64,000 nucleotides of DNA from positions 3,038,001 to 3,102,000 of the forward strand of contig NZ_LR882035.1 in assembly GCF_904528075.1 (NCBI RefSeq). Direction: 5' to 3'. Under the pieces are notes generated by a model. It saw only the letters and a program-made list of their open reading frames with translations, had not been told where the DNA came from and did not search any database. Shown here piece by piece: positions 17,071 through 25,216 of this stretch. The stretch's first letter is position 1. Each line of letters begins with the position of its first letter. The DNA is from Agreia sp. COWG (GTDB taxonomy: Bacteria; Actinomycetota; Actinomycetes; Actinomycetales; Microbacteriaceae). Position numbers and translations under genes: made by a program.

Positions 17071-17940
17071 CTACTTGAGGACCGGGGCATCGGCGGTGCT
17101 CGAGAGCCACTCGGTCGCGAGCTTGTCGAGCGTTCCGTCTTCGCGGAGCGCATCGACTGCGGCGGTCACCGGGGTCGTGAGAGCCGACCCCTTGGCGAGC
17201 AGGATGCCGAACTGGTCGCCTCCCTCGTCATCCGCGAACTGGCCCAGGATCTTGCCGCCGTCGATCTGCACGCCGGTGAGGTAGAACGCGGTCGGCAGGT
17301 CGACGACGAGGGAATCGACCTGGCCGCTGGTGAGGGCGAGCACCGCGTCGTCGTTGGAGTTGAAGACCTGGGGCTCGGTGCCGAGCTCCTTCTTGGCGAC
17401 GGTGTAGCTCGTGCTTCCGGCGGCGACGCCCACGGAGACGTCCTTGAGTCCGTCGATGGTGGTGACGCCGGCGGCCTTCGATGTACTGGTCGTGATCACG
17501 GCCTGGGTGGTCGTGTAGTACGCCGACGAGAAGTCCACGGCCTTCTTGCGGTCGTCGGTGATCGTGAACTGCTGCAGGTTGAGGTCGAAGTCCTTCGGGC
17601 CCGGTGCGATCGCGCTGTCGAAGGTGCTGCGGGTCCAGACCACGTCGTCTTTCGCGTAGCCGAGCTTGTCGGCGACCGCGTAGGCCACGGCAGCCTCGAA
17701 GCCCTTGCCCTCTTCGGGCTTGTCGTCGATGACCCAGGGGAAGTAGGCGGGCTCGCCCGTGGCGATCGTCAGCTTGCCGGCGGTGACGGTGTCGAGTCCC
17801 GATCCGTCTGACGACGACGTGCCCGCGGGCGTGGAGCTGCACGCGCTCAGGACGATGAGGCCAGCGGCGACCGCAGCCCCGACGAGGGTGCGGCCGAGGG
17901 CCGAACGGGAGAACGGGGTACGGGAACGGGACACGGGCAT
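17071..17940 (-). CDS. ABC transporter substrate-binding lipoprotein (SBP_bac_3)
   Basis: The 289-residue lipoprotein has a basic N-terminus, a hydrophobic core and a lipobox, VLSAC (Cys34). The family-3 solute-binding fold follows: GKLTIATGEPAYFPWVID, GFEAAVAYAVADKLGY, FDLNLQQFTITDDRKKAVDF. It captures a polar amino acid outside the membrane for the permease and ATPase encoded downstream. The ATG at 17940 is preceded by GAAAGGC, which supports this start over one 13 codons upstream. It is divergent from the MerR gene at 18107. Confidence 0.92.
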   Translation of the reverse strand: MPVSRSRTPFSRSALGRTLVGAAVAAGLIVLSACSSTPAGTSSSDGSGLDTVTAGKLTIATGEPAYFPWVIDDKPEEGKGFEAAVAYAVADKLGYAKDDVVWTRSTFDSAIAPGPKDFDLNLQQFTITDDRKKAVDFSSAYYTTTQAVITTSTSKAAGVTTIDGLKDVSVGVAAGSTSYTVAKKELGTEPQVFNSNDDAVLALTSGQVDSLVVDLPTAFYLTGVQIDGGKILGQFADDEGGDQFGILLAKGSALTTPVTAAVDALREDGTLDKLATEWLSSTADAPVLK

Positions 17941-18070
17941 GCCTTTCGAGCGTGAACGGAAGATCTTGCTGCTGTGCAAGGAAGATGTGCGGGTGTGTAC
18001 ATCGTAGACAACGCGTGGGCGCGGGGTGCATGCGTGACGATTTGTGATGCGGGATCCGATTCGAGATCAC

Positions 18071-18102
18071 TGGTAGTAATGCTACCGGTAGTGCTACTAT
18101 CA
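18071..18102 (+). promoter_or_regulatory. 32-bp dyad operator overlapping the MerR-gene promoter
   Basis: Bases 18071-18102 read as a dyad centred between 18086 and 18087, with 24 of 32 positions symmetrical. The inner halves are TGCTACC and GGTAGTG. The -10-like TACTAT (18095-18100) lies inside the right half, placing the transcription start at or just before the GTG at 18107. Such a dyad over the promoter is what MerR-type autoregulators bind. The region is AT-richer than its surroundings. Confidence 0.6.
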
Positions 18103-18106
18103 GCAT

Positions 18107-18730
18107 GTGCTCATCTCTCAACTCGTCGATATCTCGGGGACCCCCGCCGCCACCATCAAGTACTACGTGCGCGAGGGGCTGCTACCAGCCGGCGAGAGGG
18201 AGGGTGGCAACCGCACCAGCTACGACGAGTCTCACGCGCATCGACTGCGGCTCATTCGGGCGATGCTCGAGGTGGGCAAGCTCTCGGTGAGCTCCGTGGC
18301 GCAGGTGCTGGCCGCACTCGACGATTCGTCGAAGCCGCTCGCCGAGACGTTCGAGGTCGCCCAGAACGCGTTGTCGCGCGATGCCGTCTCCGAGGTCAGC
18401 CCGCCGAGCGCCGAGAGTGTCGAGCGCGTCGATGCGGTGGTCGACCGCGCGGGGTGGCTCAACTGCGGCGACAACGTGGGGCGCGGCATCGTGGCCCAGG
18501 CGATCGATGGCTTCGCGCGGTCCGGGCATCCGGTACCCGATCACTACCTCGACCAGTACGCGGCGGCCGCGGCTCTTGTCGCGGAGGCCGATCTCGACGC
18601 GGTCGGTGCGATCGCGGATGCAGCCCGACGCACCGAGCTCATGGTCGTCGGCACTGTTCTCGGGGACTCCCTCTCACTCGGGCTACGGCGGATCGCCCAG
18701 GCCCACCGCACCAACCAAAGGAAGCTGTAA
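18107..18730 (+). CDS. MerR-family transcriptional regulator
   Basis: The 207-residue protein opens with a MerR winged-helix (MLISQLVDISGTPAATIKYY, EGLLPAGE, NRTSYDESHAHRLRLIRAML, about 1-70). A dimerisation helix and an effector domain of about 110 residues with no metal-binding cysteines follow. The ligand is probably an organic molecule. The start is GTG at 18107, likely leaderless, beneath the dyad at 18071-18102. The stop overlaps the start of the membrane protein at 18730 (TAATG), so regulator and membrane genes form one operon. Confidence 0.9.
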   Translation: MLISQLVDISGTPAATIKYYVREGLLPAGEREGGNRTSYDESHAHRLRLIRAMLEVGKLSVSSVAQVLAALDDSSKPLAETFEVAQNALSRDAVSEVSPPSAESVERVDAVVDRAGWLNCGDNVGRGIVAQAIDGFARSGHPVPDHYLDQYAAAAALVAEADLDAVGAIADAARRTELMVVGTVLGDSLSLGLRRIAQAHRTNQRKL

Positions 18731-19755
18731 TGCCCACGTCACCCCGCGTCGCGACGACCACCGCGCCCACGCCCCCGATCCAGGCGATCAGCCAGGGCTC
18801 GTCACCCCTGGCGCGAGCGTTTCTCTGGCATCGACCACTCATGGCCGTGGCCGCACTGATGGTGGTGTGCGCCATCATCTGTCTTATCGGGGCGTTCGTC
18901 GACCCCCGACAGGTGCTCGGCGCCGACACGTGGCTGAAACCCCTCAAGTTCTCGCTGTCGATCCTTCTCTACTGCATCACCTGGTCGTGGCTCATCGCCC
19001 ATCTGCCGCGGTTCAGCCACCTGGCCCACACCACCGGCACCGTCATGGCGGTGGCCCTCGCGGTGGAGCAGGTGGCGATCGTCGGTGCCGCGGCGGCCGG
19101 CACCACGAGCCACTTCAACGTCTCGACACCCTTCTCGACCGCGCTCTGGGGCGTGATGGCCGTGTCGATCACCGTGCTCTACGTGGCCACCTTCGTCACC
19201 ACCATCCTGTTGTTCTGGATGCCGCTGCCCACGCGCTCGCTCACCGTCGCGGTGCGGGCCGGCGCGGCCCTCGCGCTGGTCGGGCTCGGGCTCGCCTTCT
19301 TGATGACGGGGCCGACTGCGGCCCAGTTGAACGACTATCAGGGCATCGTCGGCGCCCACACCGTCGGCGTCGCCGACGGCGGGCCCGGCCTGCCGCTGCT
19401 CGGGTGGAGCACCGTCTCGGGCGATCTGCGCATCCCGCACTTCGTGGGCATGCACGCGCTGCAACTCATTCCGCTGGTGGCCATCGCCCTGAATGCGCTG
19501 GGGCGCAGGGTACGACTGCTGGCCGACGACCGAGTGCGAACACGGCTCGTGATCGTGGCGGTCGCCGCATTCGCCGCCACGCTCGCGGTGCTCACCGGGC
19601 AGGCTCTGTCGGGCCAGTCGATCGTTCAGCCCGCGGGCGTGTTTCTCGCGGCCGGCTGGGGCATCATTGCCGCAACGGTTGTCGCCACGGCGGTCGTGCT
19701 CGCGGCCGGTGCCCGGGTTGCGCGAAAGATACGCAGGGAAGAGGTGTCGTCATGA
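18730..19755 (+). CDS. Integral membrane protein in MerR operon
   Basis: The 341-residue protein has about eight hydrophobic segments after a Pro/Ser/Thr-rich N-terminus, and a basic C-terminal end (ARVARKIRREEVSS). Recognisable stretches are DTWLKPLKFSLSILLYCITW and PHFVGMHALQLIPLVAIALN; the latter recurs in uncharacterised actinobacterial membrane proteins. No transporter signature is visible to me. It is translationally coupled to the MerR gene upstream and to the DUF2834 gene downstream (ATGA at 19752-19755), so it is probably part of the response to the MerR ligand. Confidence 0.75.
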   Translation: MPTSPRVATTTAPTPPIQAISQGSSPLARAFLWHRPLMAVAALMVVCAIICLIGAFVDPRQVLGADTWLKPLKFSLSILLYCITWSWLIAHLPRFSHLAHTTGTVMAVALAVEQVAIVGAAAAGTTSHFNVSTPFSTALWGVMAVSITVLYVATFVTTILLFWMPLPTRSLTVAVRAGAALALVGLGLAFLMTGPTAAQLNDYQGIVGAHTVGVADGGPGLPLLGWSTVSGDLRIPHFVGMHALQLIPLVAIALNALGRRVRLLADDRVRTRLVIVAVAAFAATLAVLTGQALSGQSIVQPAGVFLAAGWGIIAATVVATAVVLAAGARVARKIRREEVSS

Positions 19756-20150
19756 TCGGTTTCGGTTCCCGCCTCCGGGGCGGGTGGACAGTGCGAGCCG
19801 CGCTCTACCTCGCGCTGGCACTCGTCGGATTGATCGGAACGTGGACGTTCAACATCACCGCGATCGTCGAGAAGCGCGACTTTCTCGGCGAGTGGTTCGG
19901 CAGCGGCCCATCGGTGAACTCCCTCGGAGTCGACCTCGCGGTGGTGGCCGTCGCCGCCATCGTCTTCATGGTCACCGAGGCACGACGACTGAAGATGCGC
20001 GGCGTCGCCGTCTACATCGTTCTCGTGCCGTTGGTGGCGCTGGCCTTCGGATTTCCGCTGTTCCTGTGCGCGCGTGAGCGGCGCCTCGAGCGTGATCGCT
20101 CTGCCGCTCCCGAGGCTCCGACTACTGCAGCGACCAGTCGTCAAAACTGA
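19752..20150 (+). CDS. DUF2834 membrane protein
   Basis: The 132-residue protein has three hydrophobic helices (ALYLALALVGLIGTWTFNI, VDLAVVAVAAIVFMVTEA, AVYIVLVPLVALAFGFPLFL) in the DUF2834 pattern and a charged tail. It is the last gene of the MerR operon. Its last 29 bases overlap the end of the convergent DUF985 gene. Function unknown. Confidence 0.78.
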   Translation: MIGFGSRLRGGWTVRAALYLALALVGLIGTWTFNITAIVEKRDFLGEWFGSGPSVNSLGVDLAVVAVAAIVFMVTEARRLKMRGVAVYIVLVPLVALAFGFPLFLCARERRLERDRSAAPEAPTTAATSRQN

Positions 20151-20643
20151 AGCCGGGTGAGACGAGGCAGCTCACGAGCGCCTCCTCGGTTCCGGGAAGG
20201 GTGCGCTGCCACACGCCCGCGGGCACGAGGCCCTGGGCCCTGTGGCCGGATGCCTCGTCACCGCCGAGCACGATCGTCTCGGCGGGCTCGGGCGCAGCGC
20301 CAGAGCCGCCGAGCTGCAGGGCGACCTGGCCTGGGCCGTGCCAGAGCCAGGTCTCCGCGCTCGTCACGACGTGCCAGGCGCTCGCCTCGCCCGGGGGCAG
20401 CAGAAAGTAGATGAGGGTGGCCGCGGGCCGGGTTCCGGCCTCGGTCTCGACGGGGTGACCGGATGCCCAGGTGCGCCGATACCAGCCGCCCTCGGGGTGG
20501 GGCTCCAGGCCCAGCGCCGCGGCCCGTGCCGGAACGTGGAGCCACTCGATGACCTCGCCCTCGACTGTGCGGCGCGCGACACGGGCGTCGTCGGCCTCGC
20601 GGGTCTCGCGGCCGTCGTTGGCCTCGTGGTTCGAGTCGCTCAT
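20122..20643 (-). CDS. DUF985 cupin protein
   Basis: The 173-residue protein has a single-domain cupin of the DUF985 type: EPHPEGGWYRRTW, TLIYFLLPPGEASAWHVV, HGPGQVALQL and the closing VSPGFSFDDWSL. Cupins of this family may act as small-molecule epimerases or binding proteins; no substrate is established. The ATG at 20643 overlaps the amidohydrolase stop (ATGA at 20640-20643), making it the last gene of the SAHH-like and amidohydrolase operon. Confidence 0.85.
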   Translation of the reverse strand: MSDSNHEANDGRETREADDARVARRTVEGEVIEWLHVPARAAALGLEPHPEGGWYRRTWASGHPVETEAGTRPAATLIYFLLPPGEASAWHVVTSAETWLWHGPGQVALQLGGSGAAPEPAETIVLGGDEASGHRAQGLVPAGVWQRTLPGTEEALVSCLVSPGFSFDDWSLQ

Positions 20644-21986
20644 GCGCCCACCCTCTCTGTCCATGCCGCTTCGGCGTGCATGACGACGCCGTCGATGACG
20701 GTGGCCACCGAGCGGCCGCCGCCGGCCTCGACGAGCTCGGCGATGGCATCCGGCACGCTCTCGCCAACGGCGACGTCGAAGAACGAGAGGTCTGCTCGAG
20801 CGCCCACCGCGAGGTAGCCGCTGCGGTCTGGCCCGACGTCGATGCCCATGGCATGCGCCCCACCCAGTGTCGCCGCGGAGAGCAGGCGCTCGTGCAGGTC
20901 ACCCTCTGCGTAGCCCTGCTCTCGAGCGATTCGGTAGAGCTCGGCGACGTCGGCCATCAGGTCGAGCGACGGGCTCGACGAGAGCGAGTCCGTGCCCACG
21001 GCGATAGGGCTGCCCTCGCGCAGATAGGCCGCGACGGGCGGCGGATCGAGCCCGATGACGGCGTTGGATCGGGGGCAGAGGGCGACCGAGGTGCCGCGGG
21101 CGCGCAGCAGGGCCCTGTCTTGCGCGGTCATATATACCCCGTGGGCGATATGGCAGTCCGGGCCGAGCACCCCGAGTTGGTCGACGAACTCTGTCGCACT
21201 GGTTCCGAATCCCGCGGCCCGTAACGCCCTGAAGCTCTCGACGCCCACGAAGTGCCAGGGTCCCGTGTTTCCGTCGGCGTGCACGCGCTCGCCCTCGAAG
21301 CTGGACTCCCCCAGATGCAGGTGCAGTCGCTTACCGCGCTGGCGCACGATGTCGGGGATCTCGAGCAGGGGAACGACGTCGAGCGAGTAGGGGGCGTGCG
21401 GCGAAAGACCGGCACCCGGCTTGTCGGGAATGAGGGCGAGCTCGGAGATGATCTGCTCGCGACCGCCGTTGTTCCAGGCGTCCGTCTGCCAGCTCATCAC
21501 CTCCCAGTAGGTGATGCCGTGAAGGCCGGCGTCCTCCAGAACGGCGATCGCCTCCATGTCGGTGACGATGTCGGCGACTCCCGTGACACCGTGACGCAGC
21601 AGCTGGGCGGCGCCGAGAGCGGCATCCGCCCGCCAGTCGTGACCGCGGTCGTACGAGACACTGAAGGCCTCGGCCCAGTCGTCGAAGCCGTTGTAGCGGC
21701 CCGCGCCCACCTCGGCCATGCCCGAGTACTGCAGGTGGGAGTGGGCGTTCACGAGCCCTGGGGTCAGGATGCCCGGCCAGTGACTCTCGACGATGCTCGG
21801 GCTGGATACAGACCCGGCGCCCGATGCCTCGAGCGACGCGAGCACCCACGCCCGGTCTCCGACGTGCAGGATGTGGCCGTCGCGCACCGCGACGGAGCCG
21901 TGGCTGATGGGTGGCGCCGTTACCGGAACTACCAGATCGGCGGAATAGACGGTGATCGGGCCGGGGGTGGTCGCGCCGTGGTTCAT
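20640..21986 (-). CDS. Amidohydrolase of the ATZ/TRZ/aminofutalosine-deaminase group
   Basis: The 448-residue metal-dependent hydrolase has GLVNAHSHLQ with His82 and His84 as the first metal ligands. HLHLGES, AHGVYMT and GTDSLSSSPSLDLMADV follow, the usual third and fourth ligand regions. The closest types I can name deaminate purine-like nucleosides (aminofutalosine, S-adenosylhomocysteine or 5'-deoxyadenosine deaminases). It is encoded 16 bases after an SAH-hydrolase-like gene, which fits a nucleoside or thioether salvage role. That function is inference; exact substrate unknown. Confidence 0.85.
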   Translation of the reverse strand: MNHGATTPGPITVYSADLVVPVTAPPISHGSVAVRDGHILHVGDRAWVLASLEASGAGSVSSPSIVESHWPGILTPGLVNAHSHLQYSGMAEVGAGRYNGFDDWAEAFSVSYDRGHDWRADAALGAAQLLRHGVTGVADIVTDMEAIAVLEDAGLHGITYWEVMSWQTDAWNNGGREQIISELALIPDKPGAGLSPHAPYSLDVVPLLEIPDIVRQRGKRLHLHLGESSFEGERVHADGNTGPWHFVGVESFRALRAAGFGTSATEFVDQLGVLGPDCHIAHGVYMTAQDRALLRARGTSVALCPRSNAVIGLDPPPVAAYLREGSPIAVGTDSLSSSPSLDLMADVAELYRIAREQGYAEGDLHERLLSAATLGGAHAMGIDVGPDRSGYLAVGARADLSFFDVAVGESVPDAIAELVEAGGGRSVATVIDGVVMHAEAAWTERVGA

Positions 21987-22002
21987 CTGCTCGTTCCGGG
22001 GG

Positions 22003-23769
22003 TCATGAGTCCAAGCCTGACACGAAGCGCACCGGCCGCCAGGACGCCAACGACTCGGTCTGCACGGCGCTGGCCGTATCGACGGCGAGGCCGGTCACGG
22101 CCAGGGCCGCCCCGGCGACCCGGGCATCGGCATCCGGTGAAAGCGGGTGGATGCCGGGGGCGAGTGCGCGCCCGTCGTTCAGCAGGCGCGCGACGGCCTC
22201 GACCTGCACCCCGAACGAGAGATCCATGATCTCGATCGGGTTGCCCTCGCCGGCCGTGATGTTGATGCAGCCCCCGTCGTCGAGGATGCGGACGGCGCTC
22301 GACGCCACCCCATGCCCCTGCGGGAATACGAATCGCTCGACCTTGCGCGCCACCGTCTCGCGCGAGGCGCCTGCGACGACCGCCGCGTCGATCGAGATCT
22401 CTTGGGGCACCCCGCCGGCCACGGCGATGACGGCGTCGTGGGCGCACCGCTCGAGAATGTCCACACCGATCGTTGCGGCGATGCCCGTGGCCGAGATGAC
22501 GATGTCGGCGTCGACCACGGCACGTGCCAGCGGCGTCACGTCGTAACCGACGAACGCAGCCTGCAGGGCGCGAACGGGGTCGGTCTCCGAGATGGTCACG
22601 TGCGCGCCGAGGGCCGCGCAGTGCCGGGCGACCCCCTGCCCGACCGGGCCGAATCCGGCGACGGCCACGCGCGCGCGGCTCATGTCGAAGGCGGCGGCGC
22701 CGGTCGCTACGGGCGCCCCGTCGAGCAGGTCGAGAATGGCGAAGACGCACGACTGCCCCGTGCCGTAGAGGTTGTCGAACGAGGTCTTGCTCTGGGCGTC
22801 GTTGACCGCGATGACGGGGATGTGCAGGGCGTTCTCTGCGTGCATCACGCGCAGTGGGCGCAGCCCGCTCGTCGTCTCCTCTGCGGCCCCGATCATGCCG
22901 TCGGCCGCGCTGCGCTCGAGAATGTCGGGCGTCTCGAGGTGCGCCAGCCGAATGAGGTTCGATCCGTCGTCGAGCAGAATCTGCGGACGTCGACGCAGGA
23001 ATTGCCGTGCCAGCTCGCGTTGCTCGTCGAAGCCCGCGGCGCTGGAGGCGAAGACGGACAGACCCTCGGCGCGGAGGGCCTCGGCGACGTCGTCATCCGT
23101 CTCGTCGGAGTGCGCATAGACGTCGACCTCCGCCCCCGCACCGCGCAGCAGCAGCGCGAGCACGGCCGTCTTGGGCTCGAGCACCATGCTCAGCCCGATC
23201 CGGATGCCCGTGGCCGCCCCGGTTTCGCTCAGCTCGGTTGCGAGGGTGCGTGTCACAGTCATGAAGCGGCGCGCCCAAGCGATGCGGTCGGCGCCGGCGC
23301 CGGCGGCGGTGCCGGCTTCGGCGTCGGCCACCACCTCGTTCGTTGTGACCAAGCAGAAGGGGCGCCCTGAGTGGGTGTACTCGACCACCCCGGGACGCAC
23401 CTCCGTCGGATCGCCGACGAGGTCGTCGAGTGCGGCGAGGCCAGCGGCGGCGGCGACGTCTTCGCCGTCACGGCGCCGGGCATCGATCACGATGAGTGGA
23501 CGCTCATCTGCCGTCGGAGCGATGCCCGCGATCACCTCGGCAATATCGACGTCGCCATCCAGCCAGAAGAGGTAATCGAGCGGATCGGTAAGCCCCACCT
23601 GCCGTCCGCCGATACGCAGAATGATGTCCTGCAGGGCAGCGGCATCCGGCCCGGAACCGAGAATCGCGAACCGCCGGCTGGCCACGAGCAGGTTCGTTCG
23701 TCGTGCGAATGCGCGCAGCACCCCACTTGCCCGGGCGTGCGCGCAACTCGAGTCACTATCCACGCCCAA
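22003..23769 (-). CDS. S-adenosylhomocysteine-hydrolase-like protein with extra N-terminal domain
   Basis: The 588-residue protein keeps SAH hydrolase hallmarks from about residue 160: EETTSG (297-302), NDAQSKTSFDNLYG (323-336, retaining the Lys and Asp of the active site) and the NAD motif GFGPVGQG (372-379). It departs from true SAH hydrolases in key places. The GHFD segment is replaced by AGGVPQEI (451-458), the GHP segment reads GNP (509-511), and the C-terminal Lys/Tyr tail is missing. The first 150 residues form an extra domain I do not recognise. It is first in an operon with the amidohydrolase and DUF985 cupin genes. A related thioether or nucleoside substrate is likely. Confidence 0.8.
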   Translation of the reverse strand: MGVDSDSSCAHARASGVLRAFARRTNLLVASRRFAILGSGPDAAALQDIILRIGGRQVGLTDPLDYLFWLDGDVDIAEVIAGIAPTADERPLIVIDARRRDGEDVAAAAGLAALDDLVGDPTEVRPGVVEYTHSGRPFCLVTTNEVVADAEAGTAAGAGADRIAWARRFMTVTRTLATELSETGAATGIRIGLSMVLEPKTAVLALLLRGAGAEVDVYAHSDETDDDVAEALRAEGLSVFASSAAGFDEQRELARQFLRRRPQILLDDGSNLIRLAHLETPDILERSAADGMIGAAEETTSGLRPLRVMHAENALHIPVIAVNDAQSKTSFDNLYGTGQSCVFAILDLLDGAPVATGAAAFDMSRARVAVAGFGPVGQGVARHCAALGAHVTISETDPVRALQAAFVGYDVTPLARAVVDADIVISATGIAATIGVDILERCAHDAVIAVAGGVPQEISIDAAVVAGASRETVARKVERFVFPQGHGVASSAVRILDDGGCINITAGEGNPIEIMDLSFGVQVEAVARLLNDGRALAPGIHPLSPDADARVAGAALAVTGLAVDTASAVQTESLASWRPVRFVSGLDS

Positions 23770-23902
23770 AGCCTATTGCCCGGGTCGCCCGCGATAGAGC
23801 GGCCCTGCCGTGCGCAATCGCCGGTCTGGTCCGTGGTGAGGGCACGCCTCCGCAGCTCGACGGTGTGCGGCCCGGGCTTCGAGCCCCGGTAGTATCTCGT
23901 TC

Positions 23903-23941
23903 ATGAACTTCAACCGTTCCGCTTGGTGGTGGCTGCGATAG
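23903..23941 (+). CDS. Trp leader peptide of the tryptophanyl-tRNA synthetase gene
   Basis: This 12-codon ORF encodes MNFNRSAWWWLR, with three consecutive TGG Trp codons (23924-23932) and a TAG stop. It lies 89 bases upstream of the TrpRS gene. A -10-like TAGTAT at 23890-23895 would start the transcript at about 23902, so the leader may be translated from a leaderless ATG. Three Trp codons in so short an ORF upstream of a Trp-related gene is the hallmark of ribosome-mediated attenuation. Confidence 0.85.
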   Translation: MNFNRSAWWWLR

Positions 23942-24024
23942 CAGCCGGTTGAAGCATATTCACGGGCTGCACGACAGCTCGTGAATCGGCCCGAGTACTC
24001 CGTGCAGCTCCCAACTATCGGGAG
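23931..24024 (+). promoter_or_regulatory. Tryptophan attenuator with RBS-sequestering hairpin
   Basis: The leader RNA has alternating complementary segments. GGCTGC (23931-23936) pairs with GCAGCC (23941-23946). ATTCACGGGCTG (23958-23969) pairs with CAGCTCGTGAAT (23975-23986) as a 12-bp stem with one G-U. As an alternative, GGGCTGCACG (23964-23973) pairs with 24001-24010. Finally CTCCC (24008-24012) pairs with GGGAG (24020-24024), which is the ribosome site of the TrpRS gene, with the ATG at 24031. The second and third pairings exclude each other, and the third also excludes the RBS hairpin. No U-run follows any stem, so control is probably at translation initiation. Confidence 0.75.
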
Positions 24025-24030
24025 ACATCA

Positions 24031-25071
24031 ATGGAGTCCTTCACCGCAACAGCGCGACGCTCAGCAGAAGTCGCGGCCCTCGTAGCCGAGCAGCCGCAGA
24101 GTTTCCGGGTACTCACGGGTGAGCGGCCGACGGGGCCGCTTCATCTCGGCCACTACTTCGGCACCATCAGGGAACGGGTGCGACTGCAGCAGGCCGGCGT
24201 CGAGATGTTCCTCGTTCTCGCGGACTACCAGGTCATCACCGACCGAGACACCACGGCTCGCGTTCGCGAGAACGTCTATAGCGCCGTGCTCGACTACCTC
24301 GCCGCCGGCATCGACCCGGAACGGACGACCATCTTCACCCATTCGTCGGTGCCTGCACTGAACCAGTTGATGCTCCCCTTTCTGAGCCTGGTCACCGAAG
24401 CGGAGCTGCATCGCAACCCCACCGTGAAAGCAGAGCTCGCGGCGTCGGGGCGAGCACTGAGCGGGCTGTTGCTGACGTATCCGGTTCATCAGGCGGCCGA
24501 CATCCTGTTCTGCAAGGGCAATCTGGTGCCTGTGGGCAAGGACAACCTCCCGCATGTGGAGATGACCCGAGTAATCGCCCGGAGGTTCAACGAACGCTAC
24601 GGAGCGGTCTTCCCGATTCCGGATGCATTGATCACCTCGACCCCCGAGGTTCCGGGCCTGGATGGTCGGAAGATGTCGAAGAGCTATGGCAACGCGATCG
24701 CTTTGTCGATGACACCGGACGAGACGGTCGCAGCGATTCGTCAGTCCCGAACCGATCAGGACCGGCGGATCAGTTTCGACCCCGAGGGCCGGCCGGGCGT
24801 CTCAGCGCTGTTATCGACGGCCGCGCTGTGCCTGAATGTCGAACCAGCCGAGCTGGCCGATCAGATCGGTGACGGCGGCAGCAGCGCGCTCAAAGCCATG
24901 ACCGCGACAGCCGTGAACGACTTCCTCCAGCCGATGCGCGCGCGGCGGAACGAGTTCGCCGCCGACGAGGATCTCGCGCGGGCAATCCTTCGGCGGGGCA
25001 ACGAGGCTGCGAACGCCGCGGCCAGGGTGACGCTCGACCAGGTGCGCGAGGCCATGGGAACGATCTACTGA
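24031..25071 (+). CDS. trpS: Tryptophanyl-tRNA synthetase
   Basis: This class I aminoacyl-tRNA synthetase charges tRNA-Trp. The 346-residue product has the HIGH-type motif HLGH (38-41), GERPTGPLHLGHYFG around it, and KMSKS (214-218). The ATG at 24031 follows GGGAG by six bases. The Trp-rich leader peptide and competing hairpins upstream indicate induction when charged tRNA-Trp is scarce. Some actinobacteria (Streptomyces) carry an auxiliary, attenuation-controlled TrpRS resistant to indolmycin. Whether this is the only TrpRS or an auxiliary one cannot be told from the window. Confidence 0.93.
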   Translation: MESFTATARRSAEVAALVAEQPQSFRVLTGERPTGPLHLGHYFGTIRERVRLQQAGVEMFLVLADYQVITDRDTTARVRENVYSAVLDYLAAGIDPERTTIFTHSSVPALNQLMLPFLSLVTEAELHRNPTVKAELAASGRALSGLLLTYPVHQAADILFCKGNLVPVGKDNLPHVEMTRVIARRFNERYGAVFPIPDALITSTPEVPGLDGRKMSKSYGNAIALSMTPDETVAAIRQSRTDQDRRISFDPEGRPGVSALLSTAALCLNVEPAELADQIGDGGSSALKAMTATAVNDFLQPMRARRNEFAADEDLARAILRRGNEAANAAARVTLDQVREAMGTIY

Positions 25072-25181
25072 GACTGAGACCCGGGTGGATCGGGAGCGCC
25101 CCGTCGAGGTTCTGCGCCGAGCGCGGCATCTCCCGAAAATCGTTCTGTGCAGGTGCCGTACACGACTATTAAATAGAACAC

Positions 25182-25211
25182 TTGTTTTACTGCACGACTT
25201 ACTGCTAGAAT
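25182..25211 (+). promoter_or_regulatory. Predicted promoter of the DUF222/HNH gene
   Basis: TTGTTT (25182-25187) and TAGAAT (25206-25211) are spaced by 18 bases in a locally AT-rich stretch (about 25160-25216) unlike the neighbouring DNA. The transcription start would fall at or next to the ATG at 25217, so the mRNA is probably leaderless; no ribosome site precedes the ATG. Confidence 0.55.
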
Positions 25212-25216
25212 TCAAT

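Noticed and set aside
23873..23886. T-arm-like GGGCTTCGAGCCC before the trp leader
   Set aside because: No matching acceptor, D or anticodon arms surround it; it is only a short hairpin, possibly the end of an upstream leader.
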